Shown: positions 9,068-20,360 of the stretch, one piece after another
Layout: the number at the start of each line of letters is the position of its first letter
Numbering within the stretch: the stretch's first letter is position 1
Origin: Cryptomeria japonica
Lineage: Eukaryota > Streptophyta > Pinopsida > Cupressales > Cupressaceae
Direction: 5' to 3'
Length of the DNA: 64,000 bases
NCBI RefSeq assembly: GCF_030272615.1
Contig: NC_081406.1
Span: 480,410,900-480,474,899, forward strand
Made by a program: the position numbers and the translations under genes
The notes under the pieces: generated by a model
What the model saw: the letters and a program-made list of their open reading frames with translations, nothing else
Database searches by the model: none
Told to the model about the DNA's origin: nothing

Positions 9068-12000
9068 ATGGCTTCTACATCACACTCCAGTTCTAGTGCA
9101 CCTATGGACTCAGCTGAATTCATTCAAAGAAAAATGAAATATAATTCCCTGTCCCAAATACCTGTCGGAGTCATTGTCGAAGGAGACATTTCATGGTACA
9201 TCAACTGCAAATTAGAAGACCTAGGATCCTTAGCGATTCATTCCCAGCTAAGTCTTTTTTGTGGGGATGACAAGAAGATCAAACCGGAATACAACATTCT
9301 AGAGAGGAAGAAACTTCACAATTCTCTTTACTTCCTTGAAGAGTTCATGGTAGACCACATCCGCATCATCCTAAGCAGAGTACATGGTGACAAGATGTAT
9401 CTCGAGAGGACGCATGACATTACGCCTGAAGCAATTCATGCCATCACCAGTTTCTGCAACATTGGTGAGGTGCTAGCCCTAAGGAAGGTCATCAAGATAG
9501 AAATGACTAAGCTCACTGGTTCTCTGAGTGATCAATGGGGAATGAACATCAACACCATCAAAGATGAGTTGCTCAAGTATGCTTGCATGGTGATTGGATA
9601 CCGAATGTTTTATGCCAACAGATTAAACTCTATCTCTGCTGCTGCGGTTAATGCTGCCTACAAAATGATCGTGGAGGACGCCTCATTTGATCTATGCACC
9701 TATTTGCAGAAGAAAATTCTATTAAACTTAAAGTTCGTCAAACAGGACAGTGCCCTAAGATTCAAATTTGGACAACTTTTGGTGGGTCTATTTTTCTACT
9801 TTCAAGGCTATTTCCCAGGAGTCGGTGATATTCAATGGTCTACTGACCAACCGGTCACCAAAAAAATTAGGGAAAGTCTCCAAGTAGTGGGAACTAGATA
9901 TCCTGAAGTCTTGAAAAAATACTTTGATGAATTCAAGTGGAAGATGAGTCAAAGGATAAGGATATCTGGAGACATTGTTAAGAAATATGAAGAGGACGTT
10001 TACTTTACCATTAGAGTAGATGAGTGTGTAATGGAAGCGGTAGAGCCTTGACAAGAAGAAGTAGAACCTATGGGATATGAGGTGATGTATGACATGTTGT
10101 ATGGGTATGCCTCCACCCTAATTGCCTCTCCTTTAAATGCAAAGAAAAAGTGAACCGACACCTACTTGGAAAGGGTAACACCAGTTGTAGAACCTTCTGT
10201 GAAAAAGGGAAAGGTAGTGCCAGCGGCATCGGCACCGGTTACCTCAGCCAGGCCAAAAGTGACCAAGTGGTCACCTGCCAAGAAGAAACCAAAAGTTGCA
10301 CCCGCTAAAGTATTTGAAAGAAAGCGGAAGACCAAAAGAAACTCACTGGAATCTGTAGATACAAAATCAGATGTGCAGCCTAAAAAGACTAGGCAAACAA
10401 GGAGGAAGACAAAAACTACCGGCAATACACCTACATCATCAGCACCGGTAAATATTGACGTCTCTTCTTATAAGCCAATGACACATTGTCAAAGGACTAT
10501 CAAGAATATAAGAATAAAATTGCTTAGTGATCTAAAGGAGTGTTTTGATGATTTTATCGATAGTGAGAAAGAGGAAACAGAGCGGGAAGTCATTAATTAT
10601 TTGTGTATGAATGATCAGATGCCATCATAAATTAGATCTGAGGCACCTGATTCTTTATACAACAATTCTTTGGACAACAAATGGCGCATTTCCATAGAAA
10701 AAGAACAAGAAATAAGGGAGAAAGTATTTGCTCAGTACTTTCCTGAAGCCTCCAATTCTGAATTATTTGAGATTATGGACACGCATAAAAGTCTCTTCTT
10801 CATGAGAAGAAGAAGACTCAAGCTGCTAGAAGGGAAAACCTCTGAAGTAGAGAAGGACACTCATCTGCATGCCAGAGTTGTTGTCTAGTTGCATCAAGTG
10901 TCTGAGGCCAGCAAGAAGGCCGATCAAGACCCTGACCTATCTTTAGCTAAACTAGATGAGGTATTTGATGGCGAAGGAGAACTAGTTACAAAATAGGTGG
11001 ACACTATTGATGTTGATGCCTTGGATGTTGAAGATATCACTCTAGACACAGAAAATGAAAAGGCTGAAAAGAAAAAATTAGACAATGCGAAATAGGACAA
11101 AGAAAAAGCAGACAAGGAGAATCTGGACAAGGAAAAGGTTGACAAAGAGAAAGTGGAGAAAGAGGAAGAGAAAAGGAAAGAGGAGGAGAAGAAGAAACAA
11201 GAGGAAGAGAAGAGGAAACAAGAAGAGGAGAAGAAGAAACAAGAGGAAGAGAAGAGGAAACAAGAAGAAGAGAAGAGAAAAGAAGAGGAGAAGAGGAAAC
11301 AAGAAGAAGAGAAGAGAAAAGAAGAGGAGAAGAGGAAAGAAGAGGAGGAAAATAAAGAAGAGGAGAAGCGGAAAGATGAGGAGAAGAAGAAACAAGAAGA
11401 GGAGAAGCAAAAAGAAGAAGAATGAAAGAAGGAGGAAGAGAAGAAAATGCATGAAGTGGAACAAAGGGAAAAAGAAGAGGAAAAGAAAAGAGCGGAAGAG
11501 AAGAAGGAAGCGGAAAAGAGAAAACAAACAAAGACTCCAAAGGAAACTAGTGGTCAAGCCAAACTGGCCAACATCACCAGTCCTCTTGACCTCCTATCTA
11601 CAGATGAATCAGAGCTGCTGCAAGGCATAAAGCTTGCACAGGAAAGAATGGAAGCATTGAGAAGGAAAAAGGAGCAGGATGTCATTCACACTGCGATTGA
11701 CACCCTTACTAGTTTGATCCCAGGTACCAACCTCCCTGGTATGAATTCCTCTCTGGCCAAACTAAAACTTCTTTGTACAGTGGTAGAGGACCAGGTACAA
11801 TGCCTGGAGGAAGTTGTTGAAGCTAATGCACAGAAGAAGCATCAAAAGGCACTTAACATTGCCTTAGTAAAGAAACTGAATGAGCTCCGGTCTCAATTTC
11901 AGAAAGAGCAGAAGGATATAAGAGATTTTATGGATGAGAGAAAACTAATGTTGAGAAAAATAATCCAACCCCATCTATTTTGTGATGATGTGCTTGCAGA

Positions 12001-12349
12001 AAAGGATAAACTGCAATCTGATTTGCAGGCATACATAAGCAACTTTAAGACCCTGTATGATTCTTTCACTACATATGGGAAAACTGTTCATTGGTATTAG
12101 CTTTAGTCTATCAGGATAGAATTGGAGATTAGCAGCCAGACAAGAGATTTGCATGAGCTTCAACTAGTTTTATTACCCAGACTGCAAATTCTTCAGAAGT
12201 GCTTTCTCAATCTAGAAGCTTTAACGGTAACTCAAGAGATGAGTACAATTGATGCCATGGAAAAACAGGTATCACAGATGCAGACGCAAAGTGAGGTGGC
12301 TACCTCATTACTTGAGTCATGGTCATTATCCATGAAGACTTTTATGTAG
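9068..12349 (+). pseudogene. ORF2 of element A: unknown protein of about 1090 codons, broken only by stops
   Basis: I do not recognise this protein. All open segments from the ATG at 9068 to 12349 (9068-10051, 10166-10630, 10670-10888, 11153-11425, 11447-12100, 12122-12349) lie in the same phase, separated by single stop codons with no frameshift. The first 327 residues look globular and alpha-helical. Residues about 350-460 are Lys/Pro/Ala-rich and basic, resembling a nuclear or nucleic-acid-binding tail. About 690-820 is a Lys/Glu repeat. The rest is coiled-coil-like with Leu-rich helices. It replaces pol in the element. It could be an accessory or captured host gene. The general architecture recalls E at 45013-48531, but I see no clear sequence identity. 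Confidence 0.7.
11147..11530 (+). repeat. Purine-rich minisatellite coding a Lys/Glu coiled coil
   Basis: Repeats of about 21-24 bp (GAGGAAGAGAAGAGGAAACA and variants) encode EEEKRKQ-type heptads. The plus strand is almost purely purine over about 380 nt. The long Leu/Ser/Phe frames on the opposite strand are mirror artefacts. Unit number probably varies between copies. Confidence 0.85.
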
Positions 12350-12457
12350 GATTTTAAATCAGTTTTTGATAAGTTTCACTCATTATTGTCATAAACACTT
12401 ATTTATTTTAATGATAATGAGAAACAGGGGTTATTCTGCAGTACTTTGTCATTGTTG

Positions 12458-12840
12458 GCAAAGGGGGAGTAGTATCTAAAATTTTGGTGAATGTTATGTT
12501 ATTTCTTCAAGGGAGTAGTATACATTGTATTTTCTGCAAAAAAGGATAGTGTATATACTTAGGGGGAGTAATTTTGATTATGGCATATTTTTATTGTAAA
12601 ACACTTAGATGTCAAAATTTTCCTAAGTGTTGCCATCAATGCCAAAGGGGGAGATGGTAGTATCTAAAATTTTGGTGAATGTTATGTTATTTCTTTAAGG
12701 GAGTAGTATACATATTTTTTGAAAAAAGGGATAGTGTATATGCTTAGGGGGAGTAATTTTGATTATGGCATATTTTTGTTGTAAAAAACTTAGATGTCAA
12801 AATTTTCCTAAGTGTTGCCATCAATGCCAAAGGGGGAGAT
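12458..12840 (+). repeat. Tandem duplication carrying polypurine tracts upstream of the A 3' LTR
   Basis: A block of about 185 bp occurs as 12470-12657 and 12658-12840, each ending GCCAAAGGGGGAGAT or similar. A further GGCAAAGGGGGAG lies at 12457-12469. The last tract abuts the 3' LTR and is the expected plus-strand priming site. The earlier tracts are spare copies. The region has no coding frame. Confidence 0.85.
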
Positions 12841-13997
12841 TGTTGGCATTTTTTATGATGTTGTGATTGTCATTGATGGACACACACTTGTTTTATGACC
12901 ACTTCCTTATGTATGAGTTATGCTCAATCGGTAATTGTTCCAACCAGTATTATGTATTATAGTCTTTTAGAATATTGGTGTTTTGCAGAAGGTGTTTACC
13001 GGTCACAAATTGACTGAAGACCCAAAGCGGTATGAAGAACTCAAGCGGTTTGAGGATCCCAAAGCGGTACGAAGGAACAAAGTTGTAGCTAACATTTTTC
13101 TACTCTTCATTGTGACAACCGGTAATTGGTAAAATGTATGAACCGGTAATCGTTAATGAACTGGTACTACTCTGTGATGAGTTACCAACCAGTATTTTTG
13201 TGATGAGTTATCATCCACCGACACTTTGGCGGCGATTTTGTGCCATGTTACCAAATGTGTCTAGATGCACTGAACCTAGGAACTTGTAATGTAATCCTAT
13301 TGGACCAACATGAAATCAGACTCCTTATAAGGACATCATGCCTAGGGTTTTAGGTGTTGATGAGGGTTTTGCATGTGCAATTATAGAAGAGAAGATTAGG
13401 TCTGTGTGAAGAAAAAGAGTGTGGAGATATTGAAGACTAAAGTAATGCTAAATGTGCATTAACAACGAGCTATCAAGGATCTAACCAAGCATATTGTGCT
13501 AGTATCTATATCATCTACTTGTTGATTACTCATATCTTCGACAAGTCTGAAACCCTTAACTGGGTAGGCCCAACAAAGCCTTTGTAAATCCTCTAACAAG
13601 GTGGTTCACAACTATGAATCTAAAATCCTCTCACAAGGTAGTCTTTAACAAGACTTATCTCCTAACATAGATCTAGATTCCTAATAGGATTTGTTCTGGT
13701 GAAGAACATTGTATGACCTTAATTGGTCTGACCTTAACCTATATGGTTTCTATTCTGCAGATAGTTACTTGTGAGTTTCTACTCACCATCATTTTTCCCC
13801 TTTGGGTTTCCATGTCAAAACCTCATATTATGGTGATTGTGCTCTTGTGGGTGAATGCTTTATTTTTTGTTTGGTTTGCATTTGTCTGAACTGGTTTGTT
13901 AGTAAATTTGTTATATCGGTTAATTGCTAAACTATTTAAGAGTTCAAGTTTAATATTTTTTGGTATACTAATTCATCCCCCTTCTTAGTGCTCATTA
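12841..13997 (+). repeat. 3' LTR of element A
   Basis: It begins TGTTGGCA directly after the polypurine tract and ends CTCATTA, where the 5' copy has CTCATCA. Many substitutions separate the two LTRs, so the insertion is not recent. Confidence 0.92.
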
Positions 13998-14270
13998 GGA
14001 GAGATCATCATTTCAATTTGGGTGCAAACCCGTTTCCCTCTCTTTCAGTTTCTCTTTCCTCTTTTCCCCTTTTCCTTGTTAGACCATAGATTAGTTTTAT
14101 TAGTGCTAGGTGTGTCCAAAACTCTCCATTCAAATTGAAGAGAAAGATGACCTTCTTCGAAGATTCAACCTCACAATAGCACAAGGTCCCACACTTGAGA
14201 GGTTGATTCAATGTTTCACAAGGTTGGTGGTCAAGCCTGATCACCAGGGGTACAAAAATTTGTGTTAACA
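13998..14270 (+). repeat. Right end of the F 5' LTR
   Basis: It matches 34052-34338. The segment ends TGTTAACA just before the primer site. The left part of this LTR is off the window beyond element C. Confidence 0.9.
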
Positions 14271-14275
14271 GTTTT

Positions 14276-14293
14276 TGGCATGCCCGATGGGAC
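14276..14293 (+). other. Primer-binding site of element F
   Basis: TGGCATGCCCGATGGGAC lies five bases after the LTR end and begins with the required TGG. It resembles primer sites of plant gypsy elements of the Tat/Athila side. The tRNA is not assigned. Confidence 0.75.
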
Positions 14294-14538
14294 ATAATTT
14301 TAACATTCTTATTGAGGATTTAGTGCTTTTCCTCAGCAATTCAACCTCTAGAGGCAATCAATCAAGCACTTGATGCCTCTCTTAAGAAGTAATTCAGACT
14401 CTCGGTGATACCAGTTGCAGCTTTATGCCAAGCAGACACATCAGATCATCATCTAGAGGTATTTTTCAATTTATCTAGCTTCCTTATTCAAATTACAAGA
14501 GTAGAAGAGGTAGGCTTTCTTTGTCACTGGTTAGGGGA
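14294..14538 (+). other. Leader of element F
   Basis: Untranslated sequence between primer site and the first recognisable gag codons. Nothing else is seen in it. Confidence 0.5.
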
Positions 14539-15177
14539 ACTCAAGCAAATACATCTACACCCCCTACATCTTAGTCTACCCCTCCTATTACAAGATTAAC
14601 ACGGCCTAGAGGCCCTTCTATTCACATCAATAGGCTCTTATTTCATATGGAAATCTCAAGAGCACATACCTTTGTCACCTTAAATGGTGGCATTCCTTTA
14701 GTCCTAGCCCAAAAGAATGACATTCCAGTAGTAGCCTTGAAGGCTATACCATTTTTCACTGGAGAGACATCTACCTCCTCGAAGGAGCATATACAAGATA
14801 TGGCAAGCATTTGAATGGTATTTGATGTCACTAAGGACAATGTTGCAATGAGGATTCTTATTGCCTCATTCAAGGGAAAGGCCCTTCAGTGGTACAGAGG
14901 ACTAGCTCCTAACTCTATTCATGATTGGGATGAGTTAGGGGAGAAATTGTGCAAGCATTTTGAAGATAAAGGTGACGATTTGTCACTTATGGAGTAGCTA
15001 ACTACAATCAAAAGAGCACCCCATGATTTCATGGGTGATTTTAACTATAGATTCCAAAAGAGATGGGGTAGAATCCCATCATTAGTAAAGAATTCATCAA
15101 ACCATGCTTTCTTATATTTTCTTAGGGATTTAAACAATGACATAGCTGCAATGGTTCAATCTATGGGAGGAGATAAT
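14539..15177 (+). pseudogene. gag: Gag of element F, N-terminal part
   Basis: In one phase from about 14539 the frame gives a Pro/Thr-rich start, then FVTLNGGIPLVLAQKND and the retrotransposon gag core with FKGKALQWYRGLAPNSIHDW and LCKHFEDK. Stops occur near 14560, 14812 and 14995, each a TAG or TGA. The frame is cut at GGAGATAAT (15169-15177) by element B and resumes in the same phase at 26444, giving DN then LPLDYETT. It is part of the F capsid gene and is not functional here. Confidence 0.85.
15173..15177 (+). other. Target-site duplication of element B (ATAAT), left copy
   Basis: ATAAT precedes the B 5' LTR and is repeated at 26439-26443 after the 3' LTR. Counting it once restores the gag phase of F. 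Confidence 0.95.
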
Positions 15178-16425
15178 TGTTGTCCATTTGGAGGAATTGA
15201 TTATGTGTTTCATTGATGTTTTGTCATTGATGCCAACACTAGCTATTTGGATGCTTTAATGACACCCTTCTGGTCCTGGTAGATTGAGCAGTTTCTAGTT
15301 GGTTTGGATGCAGCATGATCCGGTAGGCTCTGGTATGATTTGGTTATGGAATTGGCTTATTCATGATACTCATGGTTATATTCAGTCATCTGGTTTTGGT
15401 CTGGTGATCGGATGCTATCCTGTTTGCTTGGAAGCTTGGCTTCTAGTTCCGGCGAGGGTTTCACCAAGAGATCTTTTAATGAAGATATTTGATGAATTGC
15501 ATAAGTGGTGTTAGTGCAGCTTCTGGTGGAGTTTCAGGATGTTTTTGGTGTTCATGTTTGAGACTTGGTGGATGGAGATCATTTCTATAGTGTGTGGACC
15601 TATATTGGGTCCCAGTTGATCTAGGTTATGGACCGACTTAATGTAACATGTGGATTGGACCTCTCAATGTGTTTTTGGGATGTCTTATGTGTTGGATATT
15701 ATTTGTTTGGTCTAAGGTCGACATGTTTTGTAATTATGTAATTGGTTTATTATCTGGTGGCTGACCTGATTGTTTATGGTCGAGGGTTTGTATATATAGA
15801 TGTAAGATCTTATTGTAGATCATATGGTAGATATTGTGGTCAGGCATATGGATATGTAATGTACAAATAATGTAATATCATTTAGACAGAGGATTTGGTC
15901 GATCATTGGAGATCAAATTGGGTTTATGTAAGCGGATTTAGTCCTCCAATATAGAGATTAACCGTAACTGTACTCAGGCATAGGAGATGCTTCTTTGTAG
16001 TTCAAACACTTCTCCAGATTGTATTATGGATTTCTATGTAGTCAGTAAGACATCTTTTGTGATGAGCAGTGCACTCTAGGTTGTTGGCCTTCCTACAAGT
16101 GTAGACCCCTAAATTGTAATTCACATACTTACTGCAAAAGTATTATATAACTGTGGGTAGGATTCCCACCGTGGTTTTTCCCTTTACCGGGTTTTCCATG
16201 TATAAATCCTAGTGTCATGTGGATGGTATTTATTCTGTGATTATTGTTTATGCTTAATTGGTTTAACTTCTATTCTGGTATTTGGTTTAAGCATTTTGGT
16301 ATTAATGTTTTGGGTTTCGGTATTAATGTTTTAAATGCTAAATGTTCTAGTAATCCATGACAATTGATTCACCCCCCCCCCCCCCCCCCCCTTAGTTGTC
16401 TTCCGGTTATTTGAACTATCTAACA
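15178..16425 (+). repeat. 5' LTR of element B
   Basis: It starts TGTTGTCCATTTGG and ends CTATCTAACA. It aligns with 25197-26438. A run of 20 C lies at 16372-16391 against 11 C at 26392-26402 in the other LTR. A TATATATAG box at about 15790 is a plausible core promoter. Confidence 0.93.
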
Positions 16426-16427
16426 AT

Positions 16428-16440
16428 TGGTATCAAATCT
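16428..16440 (+). other. Primer-binding site of element B
   Basis: TGGTATCAAATCT two bases after the LTR matches the initiator-Met type site TGGTATCAGAGC with changes in its 3' half. Confidence 0.8.
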
Positions 16441-16483
16441 TTGGTCCTCTCTATAGAAAGTTTAACCACTTGAGGAAGATCCT

Positions 16484-17490
16484 ATGGCATCTAATAGTTC
16501 AAGTTCATCCAGTTCATCTGGAGCTATCTTTCAGAGAGACATTCCTAGGCTTGATGGAAGAAATTACATAGTATGGAAGATTCAGATGGAGATTCATTTG
16601 AGATATCTTGGCACAAAGATTTGGGAAATCACACAGAATGGTGTCATACCTCATAATTTGGCATCTGGAAATCCTCCTTTGGCAAACCTAGATAAGGAGT
16701 TTGAGAATGATTGTAGAGAATGAGAAGCCCTCTTGTGTGCACTTTTTGATCAGCAAATAATGGGATTAAATGACAAATTATCTGAAAAGGCTATATGGGA
16801 TAAGTTGGAGACTCTTAATGAAGGTGACCCTATAGTAAAAATTGTAAAACTTGATGGTTACCAGGTGATATGAAAACTTGAAAATGGAAGAAGATGAAAG
16901 GATTACTGCTTTCATGGAAATGGTAAATGAGATTGTTATGGGAATTCAATGTTGTGGTGGAACTCTTAGTGAAGATGAAATTATTTCTAAAGTTTTGAGA
17001 TCCTGACCACCATCTTACAATATGAAGGCTACTTCTATTAATGAGTTGAGAATAATGAATAATACATTTGTTAATACAAATACTTTGGTTGGGAAACTAT
17101 CTTCTTTTGAGCTTGAAGAATTTGGACCCTCTGGAGCTGTGAAGACTGAACCTACTTTTCATGCATCTGCATCAGCAATCGGTAAGAAAGATTGGAAATC
17201 TTTATATGCAAAGGAATTGGATGAGATAAAAATATAAGATGAAGAGTTTGAGAAACTTGAAGCACTATTTTCTAGAAGAGTACCTAAAGGACTGGTAGGA
17301 AAGTAAGTATGAAGGAAAAGCACCTTTTAAATGTTTTTCATGTAATAAGATTGGTCATTTTGCATCTAGATGTCCTGAAAGGAATTCAAGATTTGAAGAA
17401 AGAGATAGAAGATAATTTAAGCCCAACCCTGGATATCAGAACAAGTATAAGTATAGGAAAAAAAAGACATGTAATGCTACATAGCAGATG
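16484..17490 (+). pseudogene. gag: Gag of element B
   Basis: The ATG at 16484 opens a Ser-rich start followed by DIPRLDGRNYIVWKIQMEIH, the N-terminal signature of copia Gag. The frame is broken at 16721 and by shifts near 16870 and 17280. The middle (about 17020-17230) carries the UBN2-type helices with KLSSFELEEFG. One zinc knuckle, CFSCNKIGHFASRC, is readable at about 17330-17371 in a different phase from the longest frame there. Confidence 0.85.
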
Positions 17491-17560
17491 AGGAAGGCAT
17501 TACTGATTGTGATGATGAACTAATAGAAGACAATGCTAGTGGTTCTGGAAATGGGAAGGA

Positions 17561-18997
17561 ATGAGTGTTCTTGGCTATCAAGCTGAAGATGTTCCGACAT
17601 GGGAAGAGAATGTACCTAAAGAGAAGGTACTTGCTACTAAAATTGAAGATAAGGATGAATGGGTAATTGATAGTGGTTGTTCACATCATATGACTGGAGA
17701 TAAAGGGAATTTTTTATCTTTGCAAGAATTTGATGGTGGTCTAGTTAGATTTGGAGATGATAAAGTAATTATGATCAAAGGAAAAGGAACTATATCATTG
17801 GATGATAAGAACAATACTGACAATGTTTATTATGTTGAAGGTTTAAGGCATAATCTTTTGAATGTAGGACAACTGGTGGACAAGGGATTTCAATTACAGT
17901 TTAAGGATGGAAAATGTAAAATCATTAATAGATCTGGTTTGGATATTGCAACCGGTACACAGACAAAAGGTAATATATTTGATTTGAACTCTGGTTAGAA
18001 GACATGTTTGATTACATAGATTGATGAGAGTTGGCTATGACTTAAAAGGTTGTGTCATGTGAATGTTGATTGCATTGTGAAGGTCAGTTCAACTAAGGTA
18101 GTTAGAGATATACCTAAGATTATGAAGCCCTATAATCCTGTATGTAAAGAATGTCAAATGGGTAAACAGGTCAGAACTTCTTCTAGGAGCATACAAGATA
18201 AATCTAATGATGTTATTGATCTTATTCATACTGATTTGTGTGGCCCTACTAGAGTTAAAAGTTTTCAAGGTGATAAATATTTCATGTTAATCATTAATGA
18301 TTATTCTAGAATGATGTGGGTTACTTTTCTAAAAGAAAAATCTTAAGCATTTGAAAAGTTTAAAATCTTTAAGCCTAAAGTGGAAACTGAGAGAGGATTG
18401 AAGATTAAATGTTTGAGATCAGATCATGGTGGAGAATTCACATCCGGTGAGTTTAATAACTTTTGTGAAAAGCATGGTATAAGAAGACAATTTTTTTCTC
18501 CCCAGACACCTCAGCAAAATGGAGTTGTGGAAAGGAAGAACATAACTATCTTGGATGCTGCTAGAGCAATGATGATGGAATCTAGTCTACCTCATATCTA
18601 CTGGAGAGAAGTAGTGAGCACAACGGTTTATACATTCAACAAAGTACATATCAAAGGAGAAACTGGTAAGACACCTTATGAATTATGGTTTGGCAATACA
18701 CCTACAGTTAAGTATTTCAGAATCTTTGGTAGTAAATGTTATACCAGGAGAGATGATATCATTGGAAAATTTGATCCTAGATGTGATGACGGCATATTTC
18801 TTGGTTATTCTAATGAAAGCAAGACATATAGATGTTATAACAAGAGATTGCCAAGAATTGTGGAAAGTGCTAATGTCAAAGTGGATGAGTTGAATAGAGG
18901 TCAAATCAGAGTTTATGAGAAGGAATCAATAGTGGAAATGATTATATCTGAATCGGTAGCATCTTTACTGGAACATAGTGTTGAACATGTTACTATG
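17561..18997 (+). pseudogene. pol: Protease and integrase of element B
   Basis: The copia protease is at 17561-17998, with WVIDSGCSHHMTG holding the catalytic D-S-G. A pre-integrase region with a C-x2-C pair (VCKECQMG) follows. The integrase core is complete in its catalytic residues: Asp in HTDLCGP, Asp in RSDHGGEF, Glu in QQNGVVERKN. The C-terminal region includes FGSKCYTRRDD and the FLGYS motif. Stops at 17996 and 18344 interrupt it. The frame runs to VEHVT, where G is inserted, and resumes in phase after it at 23070. Confidence 0.92.
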
Positions 18998-19002
18998 TGT
19001 CA

Positions 19003-19020
19003 TGCCCAAACTTTTGGGCA
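19003..19020. repeat. Terminal hairpin at the left edge of G
   Basis: TGCCCAAA-CT-TTTGGGCA has perfect 8-bp arms and begins five bases from the element end. Confidence 0.85.
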
Positions 19021-19862
19021 CGAATGGAATAATTTTTTTTTAAAACATAACCTAATGAAGCTAAATTTATTAAAATAACGTAGTATCAAGTCTTGTCTTA
19101 ACTACGTTTGAATTCTTCTCCAACTAAAGTTAATCTAAACAACTATATTAAGTAAGCGGGATAATCTAAATTACATGTGGAAAATTAACTCTCCAAAGAA
19201 TTTATTATTATCTCATCGTTTAATAAATAATAAATTCATTTAAGCAAAAACCCCTAAATTAATTACCTAGAGATATTATTACTCTCAATTAATCTTTTTA
19301 ATTATAGTAGGATTTAATTAAATCAACTCTAGCAATTGGATTTTTAAATCCCATGAATTATTTTAACAATATTTATAATGTGTCAAAAATTTGACTAAAG
19401 GGTTAAATAAATCCATAATAAAATTTGCCCTATAAAGCTTAATCTCGACAAGCCTAAATTTAGGTGAACTAAAAAAAATAATCCCCTATGGCCAAAATAA
19501 CTTACAAAGTCATTATAAATTTTCTAAAAGATTAAACTCCAAAATAATTAAAATTTAAAACATCATATTCATCATTTATAAAATATGAATGTTTAAATAA
19601 ACTAATTAAATTAAAGTTAAATTTATACATTCATATTTTTAACTATATATTTTTTTTTATTAAACACATATATATTTGTACATGTGGATGTTTATTTTCC
19701 TAAACAATCTTTATTATAAAAAGAAAGCACCATATAACCTAACTAAAATATTATAAAATAACCCCACCCTCTACCCTATTTTTCTCTTTCACCTTATTGT
19801 CTTGCCCTAACCCTATTTTTGGGCTAGGGCTTAACTATGTTATTCTTTTTTGTGTGTGTAGG

Positions 19863-19882
19863 GTGTGTGTGTGTGTGTGTTT
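19863..19882. repeat. TG microsatellite in G
   Basis: A short run of TG dinucleotides after GGGTG. It explains the Cys/Val run in the overlapping spurious frame. Confidence 0.85.
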
Positions 19883-19984
19883 GTTGCAGGGAAAAGGAGG
19901 CAGCGACCATGGTTATCACCGGCGGCCATGGAGGGAGGAGCAGAGGAGGGTTGTATGAGCACCGGGCGGGGGCGTTCCTAGATG

Positions 19985-20156
19985 CCACTGTGTTTCCCCA
20001 TAGTGGCAGTCGGGCGCTGCCCACTGTGGGTAAACACAGTGGCGGTCAGGAGTCCTTCCACTATGGTTACCCACAGTGGGAGGCCCCGTGCCGACCACTA
20101 TGATTGCCCATAGTGGTGGCCCGAGCCACGCTGACCACTATGTGCTTACACAGTGG
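19985..20156. repeat. Array of five 22-bp hairpins, period about 37 bp, in G
   Basis: Units start at 19985, 20021, 20058, 20095 and 20135. Each is CCACTRTG, six variable bases, then CAYAGTGG. Units 2 and 4 pair perfectly but with a G-C pair in one and an A-T pair in the other at the same position. Units 1, 3 and 5 have one mismatch of the G-T or A-C type. Unit 2 as a whole is close to the reverse complement of unit 3. The surrounding 250 bp are GC-rich within AT-rich DNA. Confidence 0.9.
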
Positions 20157-20223
20157 GTTCGGCTCTTCCCGAAACCCCCCTGTTTTTTTATATGTTAAAA
20201 AAAAAATTTAAAAATTCTTTTTT

Positions 20224-20284
20224 TTTTGTTATATAAATAACAATATAAATATATATTTATATATATATATTCATCTTTGTAAGT

Positions 20285-20331
<47 letters not shown>

Positions 20332-20360
20332 GAATCATATATATATGTGTGTGTGTGTGT
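20224..20360. repeat. TA / CA / TG microsatellite cluster in G
   Basis: An AT-rich stretch with TATA repeats is followed by a CA run at about 20288-20322, then ATATAT and a short TG run near 20346-20360. Confidence 0.9.

Larger units (their letters stand above)
6143..13997 (+). mobile_element. Element A: non-autonomous copia-like LTR element with unknown ORF2
   Basis: Two LTRs (6143-7286 and 12841-13997) flank an initiator-Met-type primer site, a gag-like frame with several zinc knuckles, a 3.3-kb frame of unknown function and a purine tract. No protease, integrase, RT or RNase H motif is present, so it must have moved with enzymes supplied in trans. GGAGAG borders both ends (6137-6142 and 13998-14003), and the same site occurs once, uninterrupted, at 34052-34057, confirming the insertion. 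Assignment to copia rests on LTR and primer-site similarity to B and D. Confidence 0.9.

Noticed and set aside
11037-11557. Long minus-strand Leu/Ser/Phe-rich frames
   Set aside because: They are the complement of the purine-rich Lys/Glu repeat of ORF2; low-complexity artefacts.
19837-20103. 88-codon frame with Cys/Val run and glycine-rich tail
   Set aside because: It is produced by the TG microsatellite and the hairpin array; both strands give similar spurious frames.
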